A DNA stretch of 52,000 nt from 43-108 sp001915545 (GCA_902491215.1 CABUGV010000024.1:1-52000); one strand, 5' to 3'. Positions 36,595 to 44,615 are shown, numbered from the stretch's first letter. Notes: generated by a model not told the origin, from the letters alone. Program-made: numbers and translations.

Positions 36595-36628
36595 CAAAGG
36601 TAGTAAAATATTGCCAAACAGCCACAAA
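36595..36628 (-). promoter_or_regulatory. Promoter of the queuosine operon
   Basis: On the minus strand TTTG (36625-36628), 22 bp, TACCTTTG (36595-36602). It puts the start of transcription about 45 bp before the transporter ATG. No preQ1 riboswitch fold was found in this short leader. Confidence 0.6.
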
Positions 36629-36671
36629 AACGACGGCACAAAAGCCCGAAGCGACAGCAACACGTGGCGGT

Positions 36672-36901
36672 ACAGGTAAAATGCATCGCAAACGATGCAG
36701 GTAAATGGCAATGTAAGCATTGCAGGTAAGAGCTATTAGCTAGCAAAGCGTTTTAACTAGCACGAAGTGCGTTTTAACTAATGAAGCCAAGCTTCATGTT
36801 TTACCTAGCGAGCAAGCTCGCATTTTACCTAGCAGACAATGTCTGCGTTTTACCTAACAAAGCCCAGCTTTGTGTTTTACCTTGCAAAACTCAGTTTTGC
36901 A
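36672..36901. repeat. Family A hairpin array 1 (two arms)
   Basis: About nine short hairpins in 230 bp. Left arm: GCATCG/CGATGC and GCAATG/CATTGC, each followed by AGGTAA. Centre: AGCTATTAGCT. Right arm: GCAC/GTGC, ATGAAGC/GCTTCAT, GCGAGC/GCTCGC, GCAGAC/GTCTGC, ACAAAGC/GCTTTGT, GCAAAAC/GTTTTGC, joined by GTTTTACCTA. Stems differ but all pair perfectly. Confidence 0.85.
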
Positions 36902-36918
36902 CAAGTGCCCCCGACACC

Positions 36919-36954
36919 GTCATCCCTGGCTAGGACCAGGGACTCATCTCAATG
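36919..36954. repeat. Family B palindrome 1
   Basis: GTCAT, CCCTGG, six bases, CCAGGG, ten bases, ATGAC: a nested double inverted repeat, the first of more than twenty copies from here to the window end. Confidence 0.8.
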
Positions 36955-36994
36955 ACAGCACAAAGCCAACAAGATCACGAAGCAATAATAATAA

Positions 36995-37175
36995 AGACAC
37001 AAGAACAAAAGAACTACAGCAACAAAGTTGCAGGTAAAAAACATCGCATACGATGCAGGTAACAGCTATTAGCTAGCGAACCCGTTCGCATTTATCTAGC
37101 ACAAAGTGCATTTACCTAGCAGGCACAACCTGCGTTTTACCTTGTGAAGCCCGCTTCACACATGTTCTTCTGTCT
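36995..37175. repeat. Family A hairpin array 2 (complete mirror composite)
   Basis: Bounded by AGACACAAGAAC on the left and GTTCTTCTGTCT on the right, which are inverted relative to each other. Inside are GCAAC/GTTGC, CATCG/CGATG, the centre AGCTATTAGCT, then GCGAAC/GTTCGC, GCAC/GTGC, GCAGG/CCTGC and TGTGAAGC/GCTTCACA. Confidence 0.85.
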
Positions 37176-37224
37176 GAAAAATTAACAGTAAACACCCACT
37201 AAATACCACAAGTGCCAACGATGC

Positions 37225-37342
37225 CGTCATCCCTGGCTAGGACCAGGGATCTTATCCCAATGACGATACAATGTCAGCTATAAACCCAAACACATCCTAC
37301 AGACCATTGTCATAAGATTCCTGGTCCCAGCCAGGAATGACG
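37225..37342. repeat. Family B inverted pair
   Basis: A forward copy (CGTCATCCCTGG..., 37225-37265) faces a reverse copy (ATTCCTGGTCCCAGCCAGG, to ATGACG at 37342). The two copies can pair with each other over most of their length. Confidence 0.8.
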
Positions 37343-37370
37343 CTATAGCAAAAACAGCAATAACATCCCC

Positions 37371-37504
37371 CTTCTGTTCTTCATAACAAAAGGCAGTCGT
37401 AGACTCAGCACCGCAGGTGCGAAAGCATTGAAGAATATGAATATACATCAAATCCATTTGAATGGATATTAAATTCTCAAATGCTAACTTTTGTTCTTAT
37501 GTCT
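37371..37504. repeat. Family C element 1
   Basis: Starts CTTCTGTTCTT and ends TTTTGTTCTTATGTCT. Contains GCACC/GGTGC, an outer stem beginning GCATTGAAGAAT and an inner TCAAAT/ATTTGA stem. Confidence 0.75.
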
Positions 37505-37533
37505 AAAAATAAAACAGCAAACACCCACAAAAC

Positions 37534-37584
37534 CTATTACCTAACGCAGCGTTTACCTAACAGGCACCGCCTGTGTTTTACCTA
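37534..37584. repeat. Family A fragment
   Basis: Two hairpin units (ACGCAGCGT; ACAGG/CCTGT) with TTTACCTA linkers, before the defence genes. The rest of 37585-37718 carries the promoter region of the defence pair. Confidence 0.7.
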
Positions 37585-37639
37585 AAAACAAATCTCGCTT
37601 GTTATCTAATGTTAAATATTCAATTTCAGCAGCACCTTA

Positions 37640-37682
37640 ATCCGTAAATAAATTACGGATACAAACGTTTTACATAACTTTG
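37640..37682 (+). promoter_or_regulatory. Promoter region and operator-like palindrome of the ATPase/RloB-like pair
   Basis: ATCCGTAA (37640-37647), five bases, TTACGGAT (37653-37660) is a perfect inverted repeat over the expected -33 position. TAACTTTG (37675-37682) matches the -7 consensus, 36 bp before the ATG. The overlap suggests repression or autoregulation. Confidence 0.55.
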
Positions 37683-37718
37683 TACATAATAATATATATT
37701 ACTTAACAAGTTATTAAT

Positions 37719-38825
37719 ATGCTATCAAAATTTACCGTTAAAAATTATCGAGGTTTCGCCGACAAAATCGAGTGGGACCTGTCACATCCAAGTGGCTATG
37801 ATTTCAATAAAACAGCAATAAAAGATGGCATAGTAAAAAATGGCATCATCTACGGGCCGAATGGTTCCGGAAAGACAAACCTTGGACTGGCCATTTTCGA
37901 TATAGCAAATCATCTTTCGCACAAGTGGAAGAAACCTGATTATTATACAAATTTTGCCAGCGCATCAAATTATCTCAACCCCGTAGAATTTGAATACTAT
38001 TTTTCATTTGACAACCTCCGGTTAAAATATTCTTATTCCAAGATTGCCAAAGACGGCCAAATAGTCATTGTAAGAGAGAGATTGGAAGGAGAAACCGGCG
38101 TATACTTCAATAGAGATGCTGAGGAATTGAGTATAGCCGATGAATTTTCTATTTCAACCGACACTAAAGAGAAGTTAAAGAATGGTGCAAACACCATATC
38201 ATTGGTAAATTTCATCATAGGTTCCAGTCCTCTATCCAAAGATCATCCGATGCTCAAGCTACAAGATTTTGTAGAGAATATGCTTTTCTTCAGAAGTTTG
38301 GACTATCGAGAATTCATTGGTTATAGAGAAGGAAGCAGCAACATTGAAGAATACATAATATCCAACGGATATATAAAGGACTTCGAGATTTTCCTGGAAG
38401 AAACAAGCAACCAGAAATTCGAATTTTCTGAACCTATTCTGGGAGAAAAAGTTCTTTATTGTCTGATGAACGGTGTTAAAACACCATTCCAATTAGTTGC
38501 ATCAACAGGCACAAAAAATCTGGAACTGCAATATTTCTGGCTTAAAGAAATGGTAAATGCATCATTCGTATTCATAGATGAATTTGATGCATTCTATCAT
38601 CACGAACTATCATACGCAATCTGCAAACGGCTATTTGTAGGTGACAGACAAACCTTCGTGACTACGCACGACACCTATCTGCTGACTAATGATTTGCTAA
38701 GACCTGACTGCTTCTTTATCATTCGCAATAATAAAATTGATGCAATATGCAACATGACAGATAAGGAACTAAGATTTGGCCACAACCTTGAAAAACTGTA
38801 CAGAGGAGGTACATTTGGTAAATGA
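37719..38825 (+). CDS. AAA-family ATPase of a two-gene defence system (RloA/AbiLi/AriA-like)
   Basis: 368 residues. An OLD/SMC-type ATPase: FTVKNYRGF at the start, Walker A IYGPNGSGKTN (P-loop residues 46-53), Walker B with SFVFIDEFDAFYHHEL (about 285) and the switch histidine in FVTTHDTYLL. This is the AAA_15/AAA_21 layout seen in AbiL, RloA and PARIS AriA sensors. It overlaps the next gene by ATGA, showing translational coupling. Known relatives act as phage-infection sensors that hold or release a TOPRIM-type nuclease partner. Flanked on both sides by hairpin repeats. Confidence 0.8.
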   Translation: MLSKFTVKNYRGFADKIEWDLSHPSGYDFNKTAIKDGIVKNGIIYGPNGSGKTNLGLAIFDIANHLSHKWKKPDYYTNFASASNYLNPVEFEYYFSFDNLRLKYSYSKIAKDGQIVIVRERLEGETGVYFNRDAEELSIADEFSISTDTKEKLKNGANTISLVNFIIGSSPLSKDHPMLKLQDFVENMLFFRSLDYREFIGYREGSSNIEEYIISNGYIKDFEIFLEETSNQKFEFSEPILGEKVLYCLMNGVKTPFQLVASTGTKNLELQYFWLKEMVNASFVFIDEFDAFYHHELSYAICKRLFVGDRQTFVTTHDTYLLTNDLLRPDCFFIIRNNKIDAICNMTDKELRFGHNLEKLYRGGTFGK

Positions 38826-39562
38826 TACTATTCGTTTTTGAAGGAACAGTCGCTGAACCGACCATATTTGAATCAATCAAACATTTATATCTAAACAATG
38901 AAGATATACGTGTAGTAAGATATGGAAGCGATTTGCCCACATTATACAAGAATTTGAAGAATACCGGCTATGACTTGTTCCGAGTACTTCCATTGGAAGA
39001 AAACCAAATAGAAATACCGGCGGGACAACGATTGGACACGTTGTTCTCGCAGGTGTTCCTGTTTTTCGACGACGATTTTCAGAATCGCATGGGTACAACT
39101 CGCCTGGACGCCATACTTGATGATATGCTGAATTATTTCAATGATGAAACCAACAATGGAAAACTATATATAAACTATCCCATGGTAGAATCACTGAAAT
39201 ATACAAAAGAATTGCCCGATGCTGATTATTTCAAATATGTTGTGACACGAGAAGACTGCATACAGCACAAATTCAAAAGAAATGCAGAAACATTTGCATA
39301 TCCTCAGGCCAGAGGTTATCGATTCATCAACATAGAGAGAACGCCTATTGAGGAAGTAAAAAGAAATTGGGAAATGCTGAAATATCAGAACGTATCCAAA
39401 GCGAACTATATCCGCAATGGCAACAACACAATACCTGCAAAAAAGGAAGACATAGCACAAAACAAACTATTTGCCACAATGAAACAAAAATATGTGGACA
39501 TCAACCAAACAGCAGCAATATTAAACTCCTTTCCCATTTTCCTTTTTGAATACTTGAAATGA
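38822..39562 (+). CDS. RloB/AbiLii-like (TOPRIM-type) partner protein
   Basis: 246 residues. The N-terminus (ILFVFEGTVAEPTIFESI) has the hydrophobic-strand-EGxxxEPxxF pattern of RloB/AbiLii proteins, and QVFLFFDDDFQNR at about residues 77-89 gives the acidic cluster expected for a TOPRIM-like metal site. The middle (INYPMVESLKYTKELP) also fits RloB. Its start codon overlaps the ATPase stop. In AbiL and PARIS the comparable gene is the toxic nuclease. Exact family (RloB versus DUF4435) was judged by eye. Confidence 0.72.
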   Translation: MILFVFEGTVAEPTIFESIKHLYLNNEDIRVVRYGSDLPTLYKNLKNTGYDLFRVLPLEENQIEIPAGQRLDTLFSQVFLFFDDDFQNRMGTTRLDAILDDMLNYFNDETNNGKLYINYPMVESLKYTKELPDADYFKYVVTREDCIQHKFKRNAETFAYPQARGYRFINIERTPIEEVKRNWEMLKYQNVSKANYIRNGNNTIPAKKEDIAQNKLFATMKQKYVDINQTAAILNSFPIFLFEYLK

Positions 39563-39591
39563 AAAATGGAAAACAAGCACCAAGCACAAAA

Positions 39592-39808
39592 TAGGTAAAA
39601 AACATCACAGGAGTGATGCAGGTAAGAGCTATCAACTAGCAACAAAGTTGCACTTACCCAGCAAAACTCGGTTTGTGCTTTACCTAGTGAAGCAAGCTTC
39701 ACGTTTTACCTTGAAGGCCCTGCCTGCATTTTACCTAGCAGACAATGTCTGCGTTTTACCTAACAAAGCACAGCTTTGTGTTTTACCTAGCAAAACTCAG
39801 TTTTGCAC
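39592..39808. repeat. Family A hairpin array 3 (two arms)
   Basis: Left arm CATCAC/GTGATG with AGGTAAG; centre AGCTATCAACTAGC; right arm GCAAC/GTTGC, GTGAAGC/GCTTCAC, GCAGAC/GTCTGC, ACAAAGC/GCTTTGT, GCAAAAC/GTTTTGC. One unit (AAGGCCCTGCCT) is degenerate. Starts 30 bp after the RloB-like stop. Confidence 0.85.
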
Positions 39809-39822
39809 AAGTGCCCCTACAT

Positions 39823-39850
39823 CGTCATCCCTGGCCAGGACCAGGGATCT
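39823..39850. repeat. Family B palindrome
   Basis: CGTCATCCCTGG, CCAGGA, CCAGGGATCT; the outer ATGACG half is mutated. Confidence 0.75.
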
Positions 39851-39931
39851 TACTCAAGAGACGGTATAGAATCAGAATAAACGCAAATTCGTTTTAGAGT
39901 AAAATTTGCAACACAATTTAATAATGTCATT

Positions 39932-39962
39932 ATTGCCGATATCAGATATTTTTATACATTTG
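39932..39962 (+). promoter_or_regulatory. Promoter of the YafQ-type TA pair
   Basis: ATTG, 19 bp, TACATTTG, 21 bp before the antitoxin ATG. Confidence 0.65.
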
Positions 39963-39983
39963 TGATAAAAAGTATAACACTAT

Positions 39984-40235
39984 ATGGGAGAAATAGCAAT
40001 AAAAAAACAAACAGCATTCAGACTGGACAGCAAATTGTTAGACATGCTGAAAAGGGCAGCCAAACTAGAACATCGAAGTTTGAACAACTTCGTTGAGTGC
40101 CTTTTGATGGATGCCATGTACAAAAAGCCGAACGAAGAGACCAAGATCGCCATTGAAGAAGCTCGTGAGGGGAAAAACTTAAAGAAAGTTGATACTAGCA
40201 GCTTTGAAAGCTTCATTAAATCTTGCAGTGAATGA
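39984..40235 (+). CDS. RHH-type antitoxin of a YafQ-family toxin
   Basis: 83 residues. IKKQTAFRLDSKLLDMLKRAAKLEHRSLNNFVE has the strand-helix-helix layout of ribbon-helix-helix repressors; the acidic C-terminal half would wrap the toxin. It overlaps the toxin gene by ATGA. Expected to repress its own promoter. The RHH call is by pattern only; a DinJ/RelB-type relative is the alternative. Confidence 0.75.
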   Translation: MGEIAIKKQTAFRLDSKLLDMLKRAAKLEHRSLNNFVECLLMDAMYKKPNEETKIAIEEAREGKNLKKVDTSSFESFIKSCSE

Positions 40236-40513
40236 GAGAAGTCAAAAGCGGCAGTCAGTTTCGTAAAGACTTGAAGCGGTATAAGAATGACCATGTAAAA
40301 CTGAAAAAGCTTTATGATATTGTCGGATTCTTGGAACGTGGCGAGGACGTCCCCAAAGAATTCAAGCCCCACATGCTTACAGGAGATTATGCTGGATACA
40401 TGGAATGCCATGTTGAAAATGATTTTCTTTTGATCTGGATTGATGATGAAATAGTGAAACTGATTAGGCTCGGTAGTCATTCGGAGTTATTCGGAAAGAG
40501 CAAAAAACGATAA
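40232..40513 (+). CDS. YafQ/RelE-family mRNA interferase toxin
   Basis: 93 residues. The block FRKDLKRYKND, then LTGDYAGYMECHVENDFLLIWIDDE and IKLIRLGSHSELF, matches YafQ toxins, including the C-terminal His-Ser-Glu-Leu-Phe near the catalytic site. YafQ cuts mRNA at the ribosome. Frame intact, so the pair looks functional. Confidence 0.85.
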   Translation: MREVKSGSQFRKDLKRYKNDHVKLKKLYDIVGFLERGEDVPKEFKPHMLTGDYAGYMECHVENDFLLIWIDDEIVKLIRLGSHSELFGKSKKR

Positions 40514-40580
40514 ATATCCTCACAAATTTCTCACACAACAAACTGACATATAGAAAATCTCCACCCCACCCACAACCATC

Positions 40581-40608
40581 AGATTCCTGGTACAAGCCAG
40601 GAATGACG
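40581..40608. repeat. Family B palindrome (reverse copy)
   Basis: AGATTCCTGG, TACAAG, CCAGGAATGACG, 68 bp after the toxin stop. Confidence 0.75.
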
Positions 40609-40637
40609 CTATAGCAACAACCGCAATAACATCCCCC

Positions 40638-40773
40638 CTTCTGTTCTTCACAATAAAAGAGTCGCAGGCTCAGCACCTAAGGTGCAAAAATTTAAGGAGC
40701 AAATGAACATCAAGCTCGCTTGAATGTACATCAGCCCCTTAAATGAACCTTTTGTTCTTATGTTCTTATGTCT
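40638..40773. repeat. Family C element 2
   Basis: Starts CTTCTGTTCTT; contains GCACC/GGTGC, ATTTAAGG/CCTTAAAT and TCAAGC/GCTTGA stems; ends in two GTTCTTATG repeats. Confidence 0.75.
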
Positions 40774-40820
40774 TAAAATAAAAGCAAACACCCACAAAAT
40801 ACCACAAGCGCCAACGATGA

Positions 40821-40938
40821 CGTCATCCCTGGCTACGACCAGGGATCTAATCTCATTGACGGTACAATGTCAGCGATAAACCAAAACACATCCTACAGAC
40901 CATTATCATAAGATTCCTGGTCCAAGCCAGGAATGACG
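40821..40938. repeat. Family B inverted pair
   Basis: Forward copy 40821-40862 and reverse copy 40911-40938, same layout as at 37225-37342, with GGTACAATGTCAGCGA directly after the forward copy. Confidence 0.8.
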
Positions 40939-40995
40939 GTATAGCCACAATAGTAATACTATAATAACTTTTGTCTAAAAACATACAATCAACAA

Positions 40996-41094
40996 CTATT
41001 ACCTGCAACACAGTTGCATTTACCTAGCGAGCCTGCTCGCGTTTACCTGACAAAGCACCGCTTTGCGTTTTACCTTGTGAAGCCCACTTCACAC
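40996..41094. repeat. Family A hairpin array (right arm only)
   Basis: CTATTACC start, then GCAAC/GTTGC, GCGAGC/GCTCGC, CAAAGC/GCTTTG and TGTGAAGC/CTTCACA, with TTTACCT linkers. Confidence 0.8.
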
Positions 41095-41107
41095 ATGCCC
41101 TCGACAC

Positions 41108-41147
41108 CGTCATCCATGGCCAGGACCAGGGATCTACTCTCAACGAC
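41108..41147. repeat. Family B palindrome (one base changed)
   Basis: CGTCATCCATGG, CCAGGA, CCAGGGATCT; the CCATGG mismatch breaks one pair. Confidence 0.7.
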
Positions 41148-41167
41148 AGCACAATGTCAGCGAGAAC

Positions 41168-41240
41168 ACAGTGCGTTTAACCAATGTAACCTAGCTTCAT
41201 GTTTTACATAGCTCGCTCGCATTTACCAAACAAAGCCAAG
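41168..41240. repeat. Degenerate family A units
   Basis: TTTAACCAATGTAACC, GCTTCATGTTTTACAT and CTCGCTCGCATTTACC keep the linker, but the stems no longer pair well. It abuts the 3' end of the ATPase gene. Confidence 0.55.
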
Positions 41241-41243
41241 CCC

Positions 41244-42434
41244 CTATTTAAACAACAAATCCAAATCCATTGACAAGAACTCATCAATGGTCAAACCGCC
41301 AGAACCAACAACAAAAGCCCTATAAGGATTATACATTTTAGAAAATACCGTCAAACCACGATTCATCGTTCTTCGTCCATTCTTCACCTCGATTGCAACC
41401 TTTTTTCTTCCTCGAGAAAGAACAAAATCCACCTCGTCCTTATTGTTCCTCCAATAATAAACCTTATAATCATGGATTGAAGCCTGGCTGACAAGATAAG
41501 CCCCGACAGCAGATTCAACATATCGTCCCCACAAACCAGCATCTTCTATGACATCGGAATAACCCTCATCGGCATAAACATTACGCAAAGCATTATCATG
41601 TACCTGGAATTTAGGTACAGAATTATACTTTCTGGCCTCATCTTCTGCATACTTCTGCAAGCCGCACAACAACCCGCATTCATTCAGCAAATGCAGATAC
41701 CCCGCAAGTGTCGTCACATTTCCGACATCTTGCAACTGAGCAGCTACCTTGGTAAGAGACAACAATTCCCCACTATAACTGCATCCCAATTCAAATAACT
41801 GACGCAAAAGTTGAGGTTTCATAACTTTTGTATCCATCAATACATCTCGTGCTATGGTCGGTTCAATCAAAGAATCCTTGATATATCGTCTCCAACGCAA
41901 CTCATCACCAATATACCAGGCTGCGCCAGGATACCCCCCGAAGAACACATATTGTTGCAAAGAGAAGTCGAAACAATCTCTCATTTCCGAGTACGTCCAA
42001 TGTGAAAGTCGTATAAGTTCGAAGCGTCCGGCCAACGACTCCGTCAGTCCCTTCTCAATCAGCATCCTGGAAGAACCGAGCAATACAACAATCAGCTCTC
42101 GCTTCTCACGCGTATCGCGATCCCACTCAGCCTTGACCGTCTCACTCCAATTCATTATCTTCTGAATTTCGTCAATTACGAGAAGCCTTTTCGATTCACC
42201 GCGCACAGCCATTTTCATCCTCTGCGACTCCCAGATCTGTGCAAGCCAATCTGACGAAACACCTGTAACATCATCAGCAGAATAACTATCATACGGAACA
42301 GTACACACCTCGAGCACCTGCCCCATCAATGTAGACTTACCAACCTGACGTGGTCCGACAATCACCTGTATCTTACCCCTCGGTTCATTTATCCGCTCCA
42401 AAACCTCAGCAAACTGAATCCGCCTGTATTGCAT
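41244..42434 (-). CDS. AAA_14/DUF4143 family ATPase
   Basis: 396 residues from ATG 42434 (MQYRRIQFAEVLERI); the frame can be read five codons further from a TTG. Walker A VIVGPRQVGKSTLMGQ is near residue 30, Walker B LLVIDEIQKIMNW about residue 95. A winged helix follows, and the C-terminal DUF4143 domain (YYWRNNKDEVDFVLSRGRKKVAIEVK) has the D-E-K pattern of a PD-(D/E)XK nuclease fold. Common in Bacteroidales; role unknown. Three 14-bp direct repeats lie in its leader. Confidence 0.88.
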   Translation of the reverse strand: MQYRRIQFAEVLERINEPRGKIQVIVGPRQVGKSTLMGQVLEVCTVPYDSYSADDVTGVSSDWLAQIWESQRMKMAVRGESKRLLVIDEIQKIMNWSETVKAEWDRDTREKRELIVVLLGSSRMLIEKGLTESLAGRFELIRLSHWTYSEMRDCFDFSLQQYVFFGGYPGAAWYIGDELRWRRYIKDSLIEPTIARDVLMDTKVMKPQLLRQLFELGCSYSGELLSLTKVAAQLQDVGNVTTLAGYLHLLNECGLLCGLQKYAEDEARKYNSVPKFQVHDNALRNVYADEGYSDVIEDAGLWGRYVESAVGAYLVSQASIHDYKVYYWRNNKDEVDFVLSRGRKKVAIEVKNGRRTMNRGLTVFSKMYNPYRAFVVGSGGLTIDEFLSMDLDLLFK

Positions 42435-42437
42435 AAT

Positions 42438-42495
42438 AAAAATGTTCAATCAACAACCTAAAAATGTTCAATCACCTGAACAAAAATGTTCAATC
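42438..42495 (-). promoter_or_regulatory. Three iterons with exact 22-bp period in the ATPase leader
   Basis: AAAAATGTTCAATC occurs at 42438-42451, 42460-42473 and 42482-42495. The spacing is 22 bp both times, two helical turns. They fill the space between the -7 element and the start codon. Confidence 0.75.
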
Positions 42496-42500
42496 GCATT

Positions 42501-42508
42501 CAAATATA
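42501..42508 (-). promoter_or_regulatory. -7 element of the AAA_14/DUF4143 gene
   Basis: The minus strand reads TATATTTG. Transcription would begin at the edge of the iterons. Confidence 0.5.
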
Positions 42509-42599
42509 AGGAATTCAAATAAATAAGCCAAAAACCAGCCCCATAAATACAAAACCACCACACAACAAAAGACATAAAACTACTAATCAACATAGAAAA

Positions 42600-42712
42600 T
42601 CGCAGGCATAGCACCGCAGGTGCAAACATTTAAGGAGCAGATGAACATCAAGCTCGCTTGAATGTACATCCGCCCCTTAAATGAATCCTTTTTTTCTTAT
42701 GTTCTTCTGTCT
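42600..42712. repeat. Family C element 3 (5' end truncated)
   Basis: Contains GCACCGCAGGTGC, CATTTAAGG/CCTTAAATG, and TCAAGC/GCTTGA; lacks the CTTCTGTTCTT start. Ends GTTCTTCTGTCT. Confidence 0.75.
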
Positions 42713-42757
42713 TAAAACAAGTAAACACCCACTAAACACTACAAATGCCAACGATAC

Positions 42758-42864
42758 CGTCATCCCTGGCCAGGACCAGGGATCTCATCTCAACGACAGC
42801 ACAATGTCAGCGAGAGCACAGTGCAAATCCAACATAAGATTCCTGGTCCCAGCCAGGAATAACG
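42758..42864. repeat. Family B inverted pair
   Basis: Forward 42758-42795 and reverse 42837-42864 copies separated by 41 bp that include CAATGTCAGCGAGAGCACAG. Confidence 0.8.
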
Positions 42865-42890
42865 CTATAGCAAAAACAGCAATAACATCC

Positions 42891-43030
42891 CCCTTCTGTT
42901 CTTCATAACAAAAGAGTCGCAGACATAGCACCGCAGGTGCAAACATTTAAGGAGCAGACGAACATCAAGCTCGCTTGAATGTACATCCGCCCCTTAAATG
43001 AATTCTTTTTGTTCTTATGTTCTTCTGTCT
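42891..43030. repeat. Family C element 4
   Basis: Complete copy, almost identical to element 3 but with the CTTCTGTTCTTCATAACAAA start. Confidence 0.8.
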
Positions 43031-43075
43031 AAAAACAAGTAAACACCCACTAAATGCTACAAGTGACTCCGACAT

Positions 43076-43182
43076 CGTCATCCCTGGCCAGGACCAGGGA
43101 TCTCATCTCAATGACGGTACAATGTCAGCGAGAACACAGTGCAAATCCAACATAAGATTCCTGGTCCCAGCCAGGAATGACA
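43076..43182. repeat. Family B inverted pair
   Basis: Forward 43076-43116 and reverse 43155-43182 copies. Together with element 4 this repeats the B-B'-C order seen at 42758-43030. Confidence 0.8.
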
Positions 43183-43212
43183 ACCTAAAATCATCAGTAA
43201 TGTCATCCACCC

Positions 43213-43351
43213 CTTCTGTTCTTTTTCAACAAAAAGAGTCGCAGACTCAGCACCGCAGGTGCAAACATTTAAGGAGCAGATGAACATCAAGCTCGCTTGA
43301 ATGTACATCCGCCCCTTAAATGAATCCTTTTGTTCTTATGTTCTTCTGTCT
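43213..43351. repeat. Family C element 5
   Basis: Complete copy with GCACCGCAGGTGC, CATTTAAGG/CCTTAAATG and TCAAGC/GCTTGA stems. Confidence 0.8.
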
Positions 43352-43400
43352 GAAAAATTAACAGTAAACACCCACAAAATACCACAAGCTCCAACGACAC

Positions 43401-43442
43401 CGTCATCCCTGGCTAGGACCAGGGATCTGATCTCAATGACGG
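43401..43442. repeat. Family B palindrome
   Basis: CGTCATCCCTGG, CTAGGA, CCAGGGATCT and closing AATGACGG. Confidence 0.8.
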
Positions 43443-43463
43443 TACAATGTCAGCGAGAGCACA

Positions 43464-43588
43464 GCGCATTTTAACCAATGTAACCTATCTTCATGTTTTA
43501 CCTTGCAACAAAGTTGCATTTTACCTAGCGCAAAGCGCGTTTAACTAGCATAGCGTTTACCTAGCAGGCACAGCCTGCGTTTACCTAG
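43464..43588. repeat. Family A hairpin array running into a gene's stop codon
   Basis: GCAAC/GTTGC, GCGCAAAGCGC, GCAGG/CCTGC units with TTTACCTA linkers. The last linker TTACCTAGT supplies, on the other strand, the final ACT AGG TAA of the phosphodiesterase gene. Confidence 0.8.
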
Positions 43589-44483
43589 TAAACACCTGTT
43601 TCATCGGACGTCCAATCCACACCTGAGGCTGTTTCAACCCGAAGATATATGCAACTGTAGACGCGCAGTCAAACTGCATCATACTCTCCTCAAACTCATA
43701 CCCTTTCTTAACGCCCTTGCCGCATATAATGAACGCCGTCTCCATCTCCTGCATCGTCTTACCGCCATGGTCCTTCTTGATTCCACCATGATCCGCAGTA
43801 ACAATAAATATTGTCTCGTCAAACATTCCAGCATCCTTGACAGCCTGCACAATCTCACCAATATACCCATCAAGCTCTTTCAACTTCTTGTAGTACTCAG
43901 GAGTATCATGCCCCACAGCATGCCCGGTATGATCAGGTTCGTCATAAACAATATTCACCAAAGCAGGATGAGCCCTCTTTATATAATCCACCGCGCACCT
44001 CGTCGTTGCCGGCCCCTGCGGTTTCTCCGTTATATGACGATCAAAACTGAGCGCAGTGGTATCCACCACATAACGGATACCGTCCCACTCACATATATTC
44101 CCAATCTCAGCGTCAGGTGCAGACTCACGCAACAGGCTGAACACCGTCGGGAAAATACCATTCTCATTGACAACACGTGACGGCAACTCAGGAGTCTTCG
44201 ACCCCCACTCCGTGTATCCATGCAATTCAGGTCCAGCTCCCATATACATTGAAGCCCAGTTGACAGCACTTGAAGAAGGAAGCACCGACCTCTTCTTCAA
44301 CGTATAAGAGCCCTCCTCCATAAGCTTCTTCACATTAGGCATATCAGCCTCAGCTACACTATAAGCGCCCCAACCATCTAGCCCAATCATCACAACATGC
44401 TTGGCTTTCCAACGAGCAGCACAACAAACATCAGCAACCGCAAACAACAAAGCCAACAAGAAAAAATATCGTCCAAACCTCAT
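43581..44483 (-). CDS. Secreted alkaline-phosphatase/nucleotide-pyrophosphatase family phosphodiesterase
   Basis: 300 residues. Signal peptide MRFGRYFFLLALLFAVADVCCA. Metal-site motifs of the superfamily are in order: MIGLDGWG (first Asp, about residue 34), the Ser/Thr nucleophile region SSSAVNWASMYMG, YDEPDHTGHAVG (Asp/His) and VTADHGGIKKDHGG (Asp-His). Likely a periplasmic or surface phosphodiesterase or phosphatase; substrate unknown. The final three codons are made of repeat-linker sequence, so the natural C-terminus may have been trimmed by insertion of the array. Confidence 0.88.
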   Translation of the reverse strand: MRFGRYFFLLALLFAVADVCCAARWKAKHVVMIGLDGWGAYSVAEADMPNVKKLMEEGSYTLKKRSVLPSSSAVNWASMYMGAGPELHGYTEWGSKTPELPSRVVNENGIFPTVFSLLRESAPDAEIGNICEWDGIRYVVDTTALSFDRHITEKPQGPATTRCAVDYIKRAHPALVNIVYDEPDHTGHAVGHDTPEYYKKLKELDGYIGEIVQAVKDAGMFDETIFIVTADHGGIKKDHGGKTMQEMETAFIICGKGVKKGYEFEESMMQFDCASTVAYIFGLKQPQVWIGRPMKQVFTR

Positions 44484-44615
44484 AACCTATATTTATTATA
44501 TCATTAATAATCCAACCGCACAGGCAACAAGCCCGAGGTACTAAAATCATGAACCCACAAAACCATCATTTTGTTCACTCCATCACCCACAAAACACTAC
44601 AAGTGCCAACGACAG

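Noticed and set aside
36543..36746. N-terminal extension of the queuosine transporter to 36746
   Set aside because: It would translate the promoter and the first repeat array, giving Cys-rich sequence absent from the family.
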